In this document: positions 36,401-46,610 of the stretch, one piece after another
Position numbering within the stretch: position 1 is the first letter of the stretch
Layout: the number at the start of each line of letters is the position of its first letter
Assembly: GCF_022458985.1 (NCBI RefSeq)
Contig: NC_061782.1
Coordinates: forward strand, 24,069,672 to 24,133,671
Reading direction: 5' to 3'
Length of the DNA stretch: 64,000 bases
Source: Mugil cephalus
Taxonomy: Eukaryota > Chordata > Actinopteri > Mugiliformes > Mugilidae
Notes under the pieces: model-generated
The model's database searches: none
Told to the model about the DNA's origin: nothing
Seen by the model: the letters and a program-made list of their open reading frames with translations, nothing else
Program-made: the position numbers and the translations under genes

Positions 36401-37759
36401 TCAGAGGTTCGGTCATCCAGACTTGCCACAAACACAAACTCATAGTTTAACTCTTCTGTTTTTGTTTTTCAAGATTTCCAGAAAGCAATAACTCAGAGGG
36501 AGTCAGATTTCAGACATAATGTCATTTTGTTTGGAGCTTTCACATGGTAAGGTACATCTGAGATTTAGTCTCAAACACCAAACTCAGTTTAACTCTTTTT
36601 CTCCTTTTGCTTTTCAGGATTTCCAGAAAACAAGGAGTCAGATTTCAGACATAACGTCACTTTGTTTGGAGCTTTCAGATGGTAAGGTACATCTCAGATT
36701 TAGTCTCAAATACTGAATACAGTTTAACTCTTTTTCTGCTTTTCTTTTTCAGGATTTCCAGAAAACAAGGATTCAGATTTCAGACTTAACATCACTTTGG
36801 AGCTTTCAGATGGTAAGGTACATCTTAGATTTACTCTGAAACACTGAGCTCAGTTTAACTCTTTTTCTTCTTTTCTTTTTCAGGATTTTTCAGGAAACAA
36901 TAAACCTCAGGGAGTCAAATTTCAGACATAATGTGACCTTGTTTGGAGCTTTCAGATGGTAAGGTACATCTCAGATTTAGTCTCAAATACTGAATACAGT
37001 TTAACTCTTTTTCTGCTTTTGTTTTTCAGGACTTCCAGAAAAACCCGGATTCAATTTCAGACGTAACATCACTTTGGTTTGGAGCTTTCAGCTTTGTAAG
37101 ACATTTAATTTATTCTGAACATGAGACTAGTTTAACTCTTTTTCTGCTTTTTTTTTTCAGGATTTTTCAGGAAACAATAAACCTCGAGAGTCAAATTTCT
37201 AGACATACATCGTGACATGTGTTTGGAGCTTTCAGATTGGTAAGGTATCATTCAGATTTAGTCCAAATATGAATTCAGTTTAACTCTTTTTCTTGCTTTT
37301 GTTTTTCAGACTTTCCAGAAACAACCTCGCAGATCATTTCAGACTTAGACATCCTGTCTGGACTTTCAGATGGTAGGTACATCTCAGATTTAGTCTCAAT
37401 ACTGAACTCATTTAACTCTTTTTCTCTTGTTCTTTTAAGGACTCCAGGAAACAAAACGAGTCAGTTTCACATAACGTCACTTCGGAGCTTTCAGATGGGT
37501 AAGGTACATCTCAGATTTAGTCTCAAATGCTGAACTCAGTTTAACTCTTTTTCTTCTTTTGTTTTTAAGGTCTTCCAGGAAACAATAAACCTCAAGGAGT
37601 CAGATTTCAGACTTAACGTCACTTCGGAGCTTTCAGATGGTAAGGTACCTCTCAGATTTGGTCTCAAATGCTGAACTCAGTTTAACTGTTTTTCTGCTTT
37701 TGTTTTTCAGGATCTCCAGGAAACAAACCTCAGGGAGTCATATGTCAGACTTAACATCA

Positions 37760-38425
37760 CTTGGTTTGTAGTATCTCAAAAATCTTCTATTTGTCTTCTT
37801 TAAATTTTCAATGTTTTAATGTTGTTTGATTCTTTTGGTTCGACAGAAGGGATAGGTAAGATTTTTATTACCTGACACTGTTCCTCTGTTACTCTGGTTC
37901 TTCTTCGTTGTCATTGTAGGATGAATGTCTTTTACAAAGGTTCCTCCTGTAGACGTGCCGCGTCTGGAGGGCAGTCCATCTGTGGAGACATGAATGTACC
38001 TCTTCCTGAGTTCATGGTCCGGTACATCTCTGTTCCTGATCTCGATGTCTGACAGTTTTTGGTGGACTGTGGTGGTGTTTGGAGGTCCAGAGCAGACACG
38101 GTCGGTATGTTGGGTTTCTGTGTATTGTTACTTTGATGCTGCGTCACTTTGTGGTTACTTTTGCCATTTCTTTGTACATGAATCGTTTGAGGAGACCATC
38201 TATACCACATGGGACTCTCTCCTTCAGAGCCATACGTGGCATGGGGCATGGCACGACTGGTGGATTCTATCGACCACGAGCCATACAGAGAAGCACCTTT
38301 TTAAATGTACATCGTCACCTTCCACAGATGACGCCTCTAAAGATAGACTGCACGTGGACACTTAAAAGCATTCAGTATTAAAATCTAATTCCTTTTTGTC
38401 TTTCAAAGAATCAAAACAACCATGC
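37760..38425. repeat. Higher-order spacer block, copy 4
   Basis: Same landmarks, with both insertions and deletions relative to copies 1 and 5. Confidence 0.8.
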
Positions 38426-39784
38426 TTTGTTTGGAGCTTTCAGATGGTAGGTACATCTCAGACTTAGTCCAAATACTAACTCAGTTTAACTCTTTTGTTT
38501 TTGTTTTTCAAGATTTCCAGAAAGCAATAACTCAGAGGGAGTTAGATTTCAGACATTAACGTCACTTGGAGCTTTCAATGGTAAGGTACATCTAGATTTA
38601 TCTAAATCTGAACTCAGTTTAACTTTTTTCTGCTTTTGTTTTCAGGATTTTCAGGAAACAAACCTCAGGGAGTCAATTTCAGACTAACTCACTTGTTTGG
38701 AGCTTTCACATGGTAAGGTACATCTCAGTTTTGATCTCAAAATACTGAATCATTTAAACTCTTTTTCTTCTCTTTCTGTTTCAGGATTTCCGAGATAACA
38801 GGATTCAGATTTCGACTTAAGGGCACTTTGAGAGCTTTCCAGTGTGGTTATAAGGTACATCTCTGATTGATGTCTACAGTTTGATACACATGATGTCTAT
38901 GTTTTAACTCTTCTTTGTTTTTCTTTTCAGGATTTCACAAAACTAGGAGTCCAGATTTAGACTTAAACATCACTTTTTAGAGCTCTTTCAGATGGTTAAG
39001 TGTACATTCTCAGATTTAGATCTTCCTCAAATGATGAACTCGTTTTAAACTTTATTTTTTCTGCTTTTCTTTTTCAGGATTTCCAGGAAACACTAGAGTC
39101 TGATTTCAGACTTAAATCACTTGTTTGGAGCTTTCAATGGTAAGGTACATCTCAGATTTGTCGAAATACTAAACTCAGTTTAACTCTTTTTCTTCTGTTG
39201 CTTTTTCAGGATTCCAGGAAACAAAGGAGTCAGATTTCAGACTAAACGTACCTTTGGAGCTTTCAGATGGTAAGGTACATCTCAGATTTAGTCTAAACAC
39301 TGAACTCAGTTTAACTCTTTTTCTGCTTTTGTTTTTTCCAGGATCTTCCAGGATTACTTTAGATGGAGTCAGATTTGCGAACTTAACTCGTCTTCATTTC
39401 GGGAGACTTATCATGTTATTTGGGTAAGGTACATCTCAGATTTAGTCTCAAATACTGAACTCAGTTTAACTTCTGCTTTGTTTCTGACTTTTTGTTTTTC
39501 AGTGGAGTCTCTCAGTGAAAACTAAACTCAGGAACTTTCTGAGTTTCACTCGGACATTGATTATAAATCACTTTGGTTTTGGTAGGTACTAATTACGACT
39601 GGTTAAAGGTTTTCACTCAGAAAGTATTTCTTAGTCATGACATGTAACTCTCGATTATTAACTGACTTTTAACTGTTTTTCTCTTTTGTTCGACCCGACA
39701 TCAGGACAAACAATGTCTTTAGGAGTCAGATTTCAGATTCTTAACATAACTTTGTTTGTTCAGATTTCAAAAGGATATTCAGAT

Positions 39785-40390
39785 ATCACTTGGTTCTGTC
39801 TTCTTTAAATTTTCAATGTTTTAATGTTGTTTGATTCTTTTGGTTCGACAGAAGGGATAGGTAAAGTTTTTAAGTACCTGACATGTTTCCACTGTCATCT
39901 GCGTTCTTGTTCAGAGTTGTCATCTGAATGCTCCCTCATCTCAATTCATGGTCCGGTCCGCCCGCTTCCTGATCTCGATGTCCTGACAGTTTGTGGTGGA
40001 CTGTGGGGTGTTTGGAGGTCCAGAGCAGGCACTGGTCGGTATGTGTGGGTTTCCTGTGTATTGTTACTTTGATGCTGCTGTCATCTTTGTGGTTACTTTG
40101 CCAACTTTTGACCATGAATCGGGATGAGGGAGCGTCCATGCTCTACCACACATGGGACTCTCTCCTCCAGAGCCCATCAGGTGGCAGGGGGCATGGCCGA
40201 CCTGGTGGATCTATCGACCACGCCTACAGGAGGAGCACCTTTTTAAAAGTACACGTCACCTTCACCAGATGACGCCTCTAAAGAAGACTGCAGGTGACAC
40301 TTAAAACATGTCAGATATTTAAAAATCTTAACTGTCCCTTTTGTCTTACCAAAAGAATCAAACACCATCGCTTTGTTTGGAGCTTTCAGA
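39785..40390. repeat. Higher-order spacer block, copy 5
   Basis: Cleanest copy, with GTCCTGACAGTTTGTGGTGG and CCTACAGGAGGAGCACC intact. It lacks part of the early segment (ACATGTACT...CCTGTAG) seen in the other copies. Followed by the unit variant AAGCAATAACTCAGAGGGAG, which begins each run after a block. Confidence 0.8.
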
Positions 40391-40684
40391 TGTTCAGATT
40401 TTTGTTATTCAAGATTTCCAGAAAGCAATAACTCAGAGGGAGTTGGATTTCAGACATAACGTCACTTTGGAGCTTTCAAATGGTAAGGTACATCTTAGAT
40501 TTACTCTGAAACACTGAGCTCAGTTTAACTCTTTTTCTGCTTTTCTTTTTTCAGGATTTTTCAGGAAACGATAAACTCACTTTTTCACTTTGTTTGGCTT
40601 TCAGATGGTAAGGTACATCTTAGGTTTAGCCACATACACTTAAACTCTTAACACTTAAACTCTTTTTCTCCTTTTGTCTAACAG

Positions 40685-40765
40685 GTGGCGTGCCAACCCA
40701 GATCTGTGATTTATTATTTGTTTATAAGTATATGAATCAATAAACAACACGAGACAAAATCAAAA
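40685..40765 (+). other. Candidate terminal exon and 3' end of the array transcript
   Basis: After the last intron-like part (ending TTTTGTCTAACAG at 40,684) the sequence leaves the repeat and reads GTGGCGTGCCAACCCAGATC, with an AATAAA at 40,739-40,744. Two of the possible entry phases reach a stop soon (TGA at about 40,707 or TAA at about 40,740). The combination of last acceptor, short unique segment and polyadenylation signal is what a 3'-terminal exon would look like. No transcript evidence is available. Confidence 0.5.
40739..40744 (+). promoter_or_regulatory. Candidate polyadenylation signal AATAAA
   Basis: First canonical AATAAA after the array's last acceptor, 54 nt downstream of it. 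Confidence 0.45.
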
Positions 40766-43021
40766 TTCTGATTTAATTTTACATTTTCACAATTTCACAT
40801 ACATTGAATCACTGTCATATTGGTTCCTGTAACGCTGCTTTATTTTGAATGGGCAAAGGTTATCATACATTTTCAATTTCAGCGGGCATTTTCAAGGACT
40901 GTTTGCATTCAAGTTTCAGAGATTTTAACTATACTGCATATATTTAGATTCAAGTTTGCATCTTTACCCGCTGCTGCTGCCGGCCAGTTGTTTGATATCA
41001 CTTTCAGGTTTAGGTGAGTTGGTGAACGTTTGCCTGCAACTTGTGAAATTGAATTGGTTTGTTATCTTTTAGTAGTTGGCCATTTTGTTGCCAGATGCAA
41101 GAAAAATAAAAATGTTGCTCCTTGTTGAGTATTTTATGTCACATAGGGTAGTGTGAAATTATGTCTGCATGCCTTTTATTAGTTCATCGCTCATTGTTTC
41201 AACAAACGGAAATTAAAAAAAATATTGAGAACTTCAGAGCAGTTAAAACAATGATTCCATCTTCTATATGGCAACAGAAATTGGACATACCACAGATGGG
41301 TTGTTTTTCTTGTGCACTATGTATTTGCAAACACTAACACAGTCATCAGGGGAACTCACTGGGTTTGCATACCTGCAATCACATGATAGATATGTAATTA
41401 ATAGTTTAATTTGCCCCCAGCATACATACTTAGAGCATGAAGGGTGGGTGATTAAGGCCATGTCTTGCTAAGATTTAGATGAGAATATACCACTGTCAAG
41501 TCTGTTGAGAGTCCTAGGATCCAGTTAGCTTAGTTTACACTGCACCTGGCTGCACCGGGAGTGCTTGGCACTTAGCAACACTTAGCGATGGCCTTCAGAA
41601 CATGGTCATGCCCCCACCTATACCTTCTCTCTCCCAGTGCCCCAGATCCTATTTGCTATTATTCATTTAGTGATTTTGATGTGGGATTTGTTTTAAAGAT
41701 CCGGTTCTTAATTTATGTTTTTGTTGTTAAGATGGAGCATAATTTCAGTCTTGCACTTTTAAGAGGACATATGCATTGGAAAGCACAGTTTAGGCTACCT
41801 CAGAGAAATAAAAAGGGATTCACTTTCATTTGCTGAGAAAATATAATTAGTAGTTTTTTATATATCTAAATAAATGTATATATTTTTTTAAATATGCATT
41901 CTTTGCATAGTTTGTGTTATACATCCTACAGAAATGTATTTTTTGTTTTTTGTGAATAATAATTAAAGGAATCTTTTTCAGTCATAATTTGTCTGTGAAC
42001 TAATTTTGTTAAAAAATCATGAGAAAATTGTATCGCTAACTCAGTTGAGTGTATCGTTACATCCCTACATTGTGTTGTCACAGCTGACTCTAGACTCGCC
42101 TTATGTTTGCCATGCTTCAGACTGTACTTGATCAGAGGTTTCCCAAGACAATATTGTGAGATGAAAAGAATTCTAACCATTCTTCATTCACAAATGAATG
42201 ACTTTTCATCTTTTTGAACAGACGCCCCCGCTGAGACATTATACAAGGCTCTCAAGGCCATGGTTTAATTAGACAGGATCATGGTGTCATGCTGTGCTTG
42301 AGTTCCTGGTTGTGCGTGGGCTTATTGTCAACTTGCTCAATACTTGAATGCCCTCTGTGACATACACATAAACTTAATGTTTAAAAATGCTTAAACATTA
42401 AGTTCCTCCTCAAAGGAGGGAGCGCCAGACAAAATCCCTTCAAACTGTGCCAAGTTAATTTTTTAGAATATTTTTGTGATGTTTTGTAGTGAAGATCAAG
42501 TGGAGAAAAAGGTTAGATGACAATGACACTGTCAGTGGGACAGGAGCTACCCAATAAAGGAGTTTTTTCCGCCTTCTATCCGTCTTGTTAGCATGCAGTT
42601 CTTACTATTGTCTCCCGTGTTTCATTGGCTGCAGGTGAGCTGCTGTGATTGTCTGTTCCTGGAAATGGTCTGTTCCCTGGGGGAGTAAATGGCACAGTCA
42701 GACAGGATTTTAATGAACCAGCAAGTGAGTGAGTTACTGCTCGTCGGTGGAGGCGACAGGCAGCTGTGATAATGCTAACGGTAGTCGCGCTGGACTCACA
42801 GATAGGGAGCAGTTCTGTTCAAAGAGCCACAGTTTGCATTTAGCGGTGAGAGACTCTATTCTGTTGCACAGGGAGGAAGATGGACACCGTGTTCTTTCCA
42901 CTAAAGATATCTGTTACTGTGGTAACAATACACTAACATTGCCATATCTGCGCCCTTAACTTTCTTGCAAGATGTCAAATTTTTAAAATGTAATTAACAT
43001 GAATTTGGAAGCTGTGGAAGT
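40766..43021. other. Non-coding stretch downstream of the array
   Basis: No gene recognised. AT-rich around 41,830-41,960. Contains a 14-bp perfect hairpin at 42,371-42,404. Confidence 0.4.
42371..42404. repeat. Perfect hairpin, 14-bp arms
   Basis: AACTTAATGTTTAA (42,371-42,384) pairs exactly with TTAAACATTAAGTT (42,391-42,404) across the 6-nt loop AAATGC. Confidence 0.85.
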
Positions 43022-43185
43022 GCCTCTAACTAGCGTTTAGAGAAGTAGCTTTGGGACCATGAGGTTACTGGATCAATCCCCTCTCTGTCCTAGGCTGAGG
43101 AGCCTCAGGCAAGCACCTAAAGAAAAATAGTGTGCTCACTTCGATGTGTCAAATGGAGTGAACAAATTCCATTTATGTAAGTATA
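43022..43185 (+). mobile_element. tRNA-derived SINE
   Basis: Box-B-like GGATCAATCCCCTC after GACCATGAGGTTACT, then GAGGAGCCTCAGGCAAGCAC and a 3' part with AGTGTGCTCACTTCG and GAGTGAACAAATTCC. The same order of blocks appears at 62,617-62,760, and the 3' part at 10,095-10,205. Consistent with a head-body-tail fish SINE transcribed by RNA polymerase III. Confidence 0.65.
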
Positions 43186-45807
43186 TGCCTCATTACCTTT
43201 TTTGCTCCAAGATCAGTAAGAACGTAACCTAAATTTGCTACTTAAGTCCTATTCATGTACACATACTACAGTAATATAGTGTGGTCGTCTGTGATCTGAA
43301 CCCTGTGCGTATCGGTAGCATTGTCTGTAAAGCCCCTTTCACACAGCACGAAAATCCCAGGTCGTCCCAGATCTTTTCAGCAGTGTGAGAGGGTTGCCAT
43401 GGCTAGGTCACGTTCTGATTTTGTCACTGTGCAGCCTGTCATGCTGTCTTTGTGGAATCTCCAGGGCAGTGGGAGCTGCTCGCCCAGATCTCGAAACATA
43501 GCAAAGTTTGGGTCCACTCTGATGAGATCAGTCTTCCTGCTGTTGACTCATTTCTGTAGGGCAGAGATTTTTTTCCAATGAAATAAATCAAATGTGAGTT
43601 AGCCCAACATCATGCTCGAGAAATCCCAGGGAATCTCAGGGAATCCAGTTGTTGTTTACTTCACATGCATGACTGTATTTATATACAACCTGTATAGCGA
43701 CATGAACGACACACCTTTTTTATCCATCATGGCAGCACACGGATATTTCTAGTCTGTGCTGACTTTGTATTCTTTGCAAAAGGGACAAAAGTGCAGCACA
43801 CAAAACAACACGCCAACATTGGACTCACTGACGTCCATGCTGTCCATTGTTTGCCTCACAATGTTCCAGCGCGCTTAAATGTGTAATGATGACGTTGTCG
43901 GTGTGAAGACGTACGACAGTGAGGAAAAAAAAAGGCATGCAACTCTGACATGCAGCTCTTGTGGGTCAAAGTAAGACCCACGACTGCTGGCAGTCTGAAA
44001 GCCCATTAGCGCCCACCAAGGCGGGTCGATCCTAGTCAGAAAATCTTGCAGCAATGCGCTATTTTCCATGTGAAAGTCAGAAGATCTTTTTTTTTTTTTT
44101 TGGCAAAAATTGTGCTTGCATGTCATCTCTTGTAACAACTGCTCCTTTACCTAAAATATATCTGTCGTTTGCGTTTGGCAGAACATTTTATACTATATGT
44201 TGGTTCAGGTCTCATCAGAATATAACTCTTGTGTGAACTTCATTATGGGACGTTTCAAGTCATACAGAGAGAAAAAAAAAACTTGGCACAAAAATGTATA
44301 GTCCTTCAACCAATCAGAGCCATGTTGTTGTAAATAAAGTCAACACTGGTTGCTATGCTGGTGCCGTTGGACTGTATTTAAACATGTTTGTGCGATAACA
44401 CCTGTGTTCAAAATAAACCTGGTGCCAAGTATCCATATGTCTTTGATTGTAGCTGGTTGTAGAGTGTAAGTGTGTGTAAAGGCTGTCTGAAATGTATTAA
44501 CAGCAGTGCAGCTCTTTACACATCACTGCTGCATGTCTCATTAGAACAACCTTCATAGTTGTAATGTTGTCAGCGTTACATGTGTCAGTTTGTATCCCTG
44601 TCATGGTGTGTGCACTCTTGTGCATCTCCGCTGGAGTTTGCTGAAAATGATTCAAAGGCAAATCTACATCTACATTTTTCAGCTGCCATTATTTATTTCC
44701 ATTTTTCACCGATGAATGACTGCAGTCCATTTCCCCTGTTCTCTCGGGCCCCTGGCAGGAGGGAGCAATGAAAAGAGAAAAAGCAAAGAAAGGGCACACA
44801 GTGAGCCAACGACAGCCAGAAAAAGAGGGATGTTGAAAATGTTCAATTAAGCTCCCCCTTTTTTTTTCCCAGGCACCCAGTGGTCTGTTAATCTAGTGGA
44901 GATAAATATTATACAGCAGTTGCTCCATTCATCCTGCAAAATCAATTCTCTCTTTCCCTTCCCTTCTCCCTTTTCCCTCACTTCTTTCTCAGTTACAGTG
45001 TTCAGCCTCACAGCAGAAAATGCCCGAGAAAATAAATTGCTGCCTTTATAATAAGTGGTCCTAATGCAGACGAATGGTGCTGGATCTCAGAGCAGTGAAG
45101 CCTCTCACCAGTCTGCCACCTAGTTTCCTTTAGCTCCATAATAAACAGAACGTGAGACTGAAGTCAGAGCTCTCTGTGCTTTAGTGCTCTTGCTTTCTTT
45201 TTTTTTTCCCCTCCTTGACCATGTCTCATGGTGAACAGTATTTAAGGTTAATACACAAAAAGAACCCGATGAATACTAATTGTACATCGGACTGAATGAC
45301 CTGTGTTGTGGTCATTTCAAAAATGGGGACTTCATACACGTCTTTGTTAATTTAGACAGCTTGTGAAGTAACATTACCTGACAAATCTTGGACTCTTAAG
45401 TCAACAAAGCTTTAATTTAATAGGCCATTTGCAGTTTTATTATATCGAGCTTGTGCACTTGGCTTTGGAGCTAGCTTGACTTCCCCCACAAACAAAGTGG
45501 ATAATTAGTCTGGAGTTCTGATCTGGTCTGATCACACTCTGTCAAGCATTTTCCATCATCTGATCTGATGGTTGATTGGTTGTAGGGATAGTGAATGTTT
45601 TAATGGTCGAAACATGGCCCATAATGAAATGTAAATTACTCCAAGCCAATGTGTACTTACACTTGCATGGCTTAATCTTTGAGACAACCGTATGCTAGTG
45701 GCACAATCAACCAGGTATGCCTGCCCTTGTTTTATTTTATGTTTTTTTTCAAAGGAGCCATCAAATCCAGAATAATTTCTGGTGGAAAGGCCTGAGTCAC
45801 TTATAAG
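43186..45807. other. Non-coding stretch
   Basis: No gene recognised. AAAGCCCCTTTCACACAGCACG at 43,329 resembles the terminus of a fish DNA transposon (recalled as AGCCCCTTTCACACAG), but no matching inverted end was located. 44,600-45,150 has conserved-element-like composition. Poly(T)/(A) runs lie at about 44,090, 44,271 and 45,198. Confidence 0.35.
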
Positions 45808-45843
45808 TCATTCATTCATTCATTCATTCATTCATTCATTCAT
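45808..45843. repeat. (ATTC)n microsatellite
   Basis: About nine uninterrupted ATTC units. Confidence 0.92.
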
Positions 45844-45954
45844 GTTACAATCCATGTAATAGGATTTGCAAAAACAGACTTCTAGCTACATTGATGCCGC
45901 TATTCCGTCTATTCATTTTTTTTTTTTTTTTAACCTTGTGCAACACATGTGACT

Positions 45955-46078
45955 GGGTTGTTAGTGAGTTAGTTAGAGTTAGTGCTCCTTCCTCCCAGTG
46001 AGAAGGTTGTACTCCACCTCTCGCGCAGTGACAGCTGGGACCCTAGTTAAGATTAAGCGGTAGAAGATGAGATGAAGT
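45955..46078 (+). mobile_element. SINE/LINE-tail repeat fragment
   Basis: GAAGGTTGTACTCCACCTCTCG, AGTGACAGCTGGGACC and AAGATTAAGCGGTAGAAGATGAG correspond to the 3' half of the repeat at 7,371-7,611. Confidence 0.6.
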
Positions 46079-46187
46079 CTTGTATATTTGCAATATTTAT
46101 TTTTAGTATTTAATGTATAAATCTCGTATAATTAATACATTTTTGCACTATTTTGTACATACTCTTGTGTTTTGTTTTTTTTTTTGC

Positions 46188-46396
46188 ACTATTCTGTTCA
46201 TTTTTTCTGTAACCGCTTGTCCTATCTTGGAGCCTATCCCAGCTGGCTTTGGGTGAGAGGTGGGTTACAACCTGGACAGGTGTATCTCAGGGCTAACACA
46301 GAGAGAAAGACAACCACTCACATCTGCGGCCACACAGTAAGGCCCCAGTTGGCCACGGATCATACCACTGTGCCGCCCGAGCTACTTATAATTAAA
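46188..46396 (-). mobile_element. SINE/LINE-tail repeat fragment, inverted
   Basis: On the minus strand this reads the GATAGG/CTCCA block, AGCTGGGATAGGCTCC and the TGTTAGCCCTGAGATACACC segment of the same repeat. It lies tail-to-tail with the copy at 45,955. Confidence 0.6.
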
Positions 46397-46442
46397 TGAA
46401 TGAATTTACACCTGATGCTTCAGTAATGTTGTGCTATCGGAA

Positions 46443-46610
46443 GAGTGCAGTGGTTAGCACTGATGCCGTACAGCAAGAAGGTTCGACCATCTGGGGCCTG
46501 TCAGGGTTCATTGGTGACTCTTGGCCATAGGTGTGAGTGTGAATGGTTGTCTGTCTCTCTGTGTTAGCTCTGTGAAAGACTGGCATCTTGTCCAGAATGT
46601 ACCCCAGTAT
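46443..46610 (+). mobile_element. tRNA-headed repeat of the same family
   Basis: GTGCAGTGGTTAGCACTGATG, GCAAGAAGGTTCGACC and then TTGGTGACTCTTGGCCATAG, GTGTGAGTGTGAATGGTTGTC. This copy keeps the tRNA-like head joined to the body seen at 7,371. Confidence 0.65.

Larger units (their letters stand above)
29703..40684 (+). repeat. Tandem array of about 45-50 exon-plus-mini-intron units
   Basis: Each unit has an exon-like core, GA(C/T)TTCCAGGAAACAAGG...GGAGCTTTCAGATG, and an intron-like part of about 71 nt. The latter starts GTAAGGTACATCTCAGATTT, carries TTTAAC about 25 nt before its end, and finishes with a pyrimidine tract and TTTTTCAG. Clean examples: core 36,618-36,681 (64 nt), intron 36,682-36,752 (71 nt), core 36,753-36,812 (60 nt); and core 33,274-33,337. 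Cores fall into short (60 or 64 nt) and long (74-76 nt, with AATAAACCTCAGGGAGTCA) classes. Donor, branch-like motif and acceptor are conserved while core lengths differ modulo 3, so no common frame runs through: short cores have a stop in one frame, long cores in two. The array is therefore a set of potential exons with uncertain coding capacity. No homologous protein is recognised. Confidence 0.85.

Noticed and set aside
29703..40684. CRISPR-like or ordinary satellite array
   Set aside because: Units contain full splice signals and differ in length classes, there are no regular unique spacers, and the genome is eukaryotic. A plain satellite does not explain the preserved donor-branch-acceptor order.
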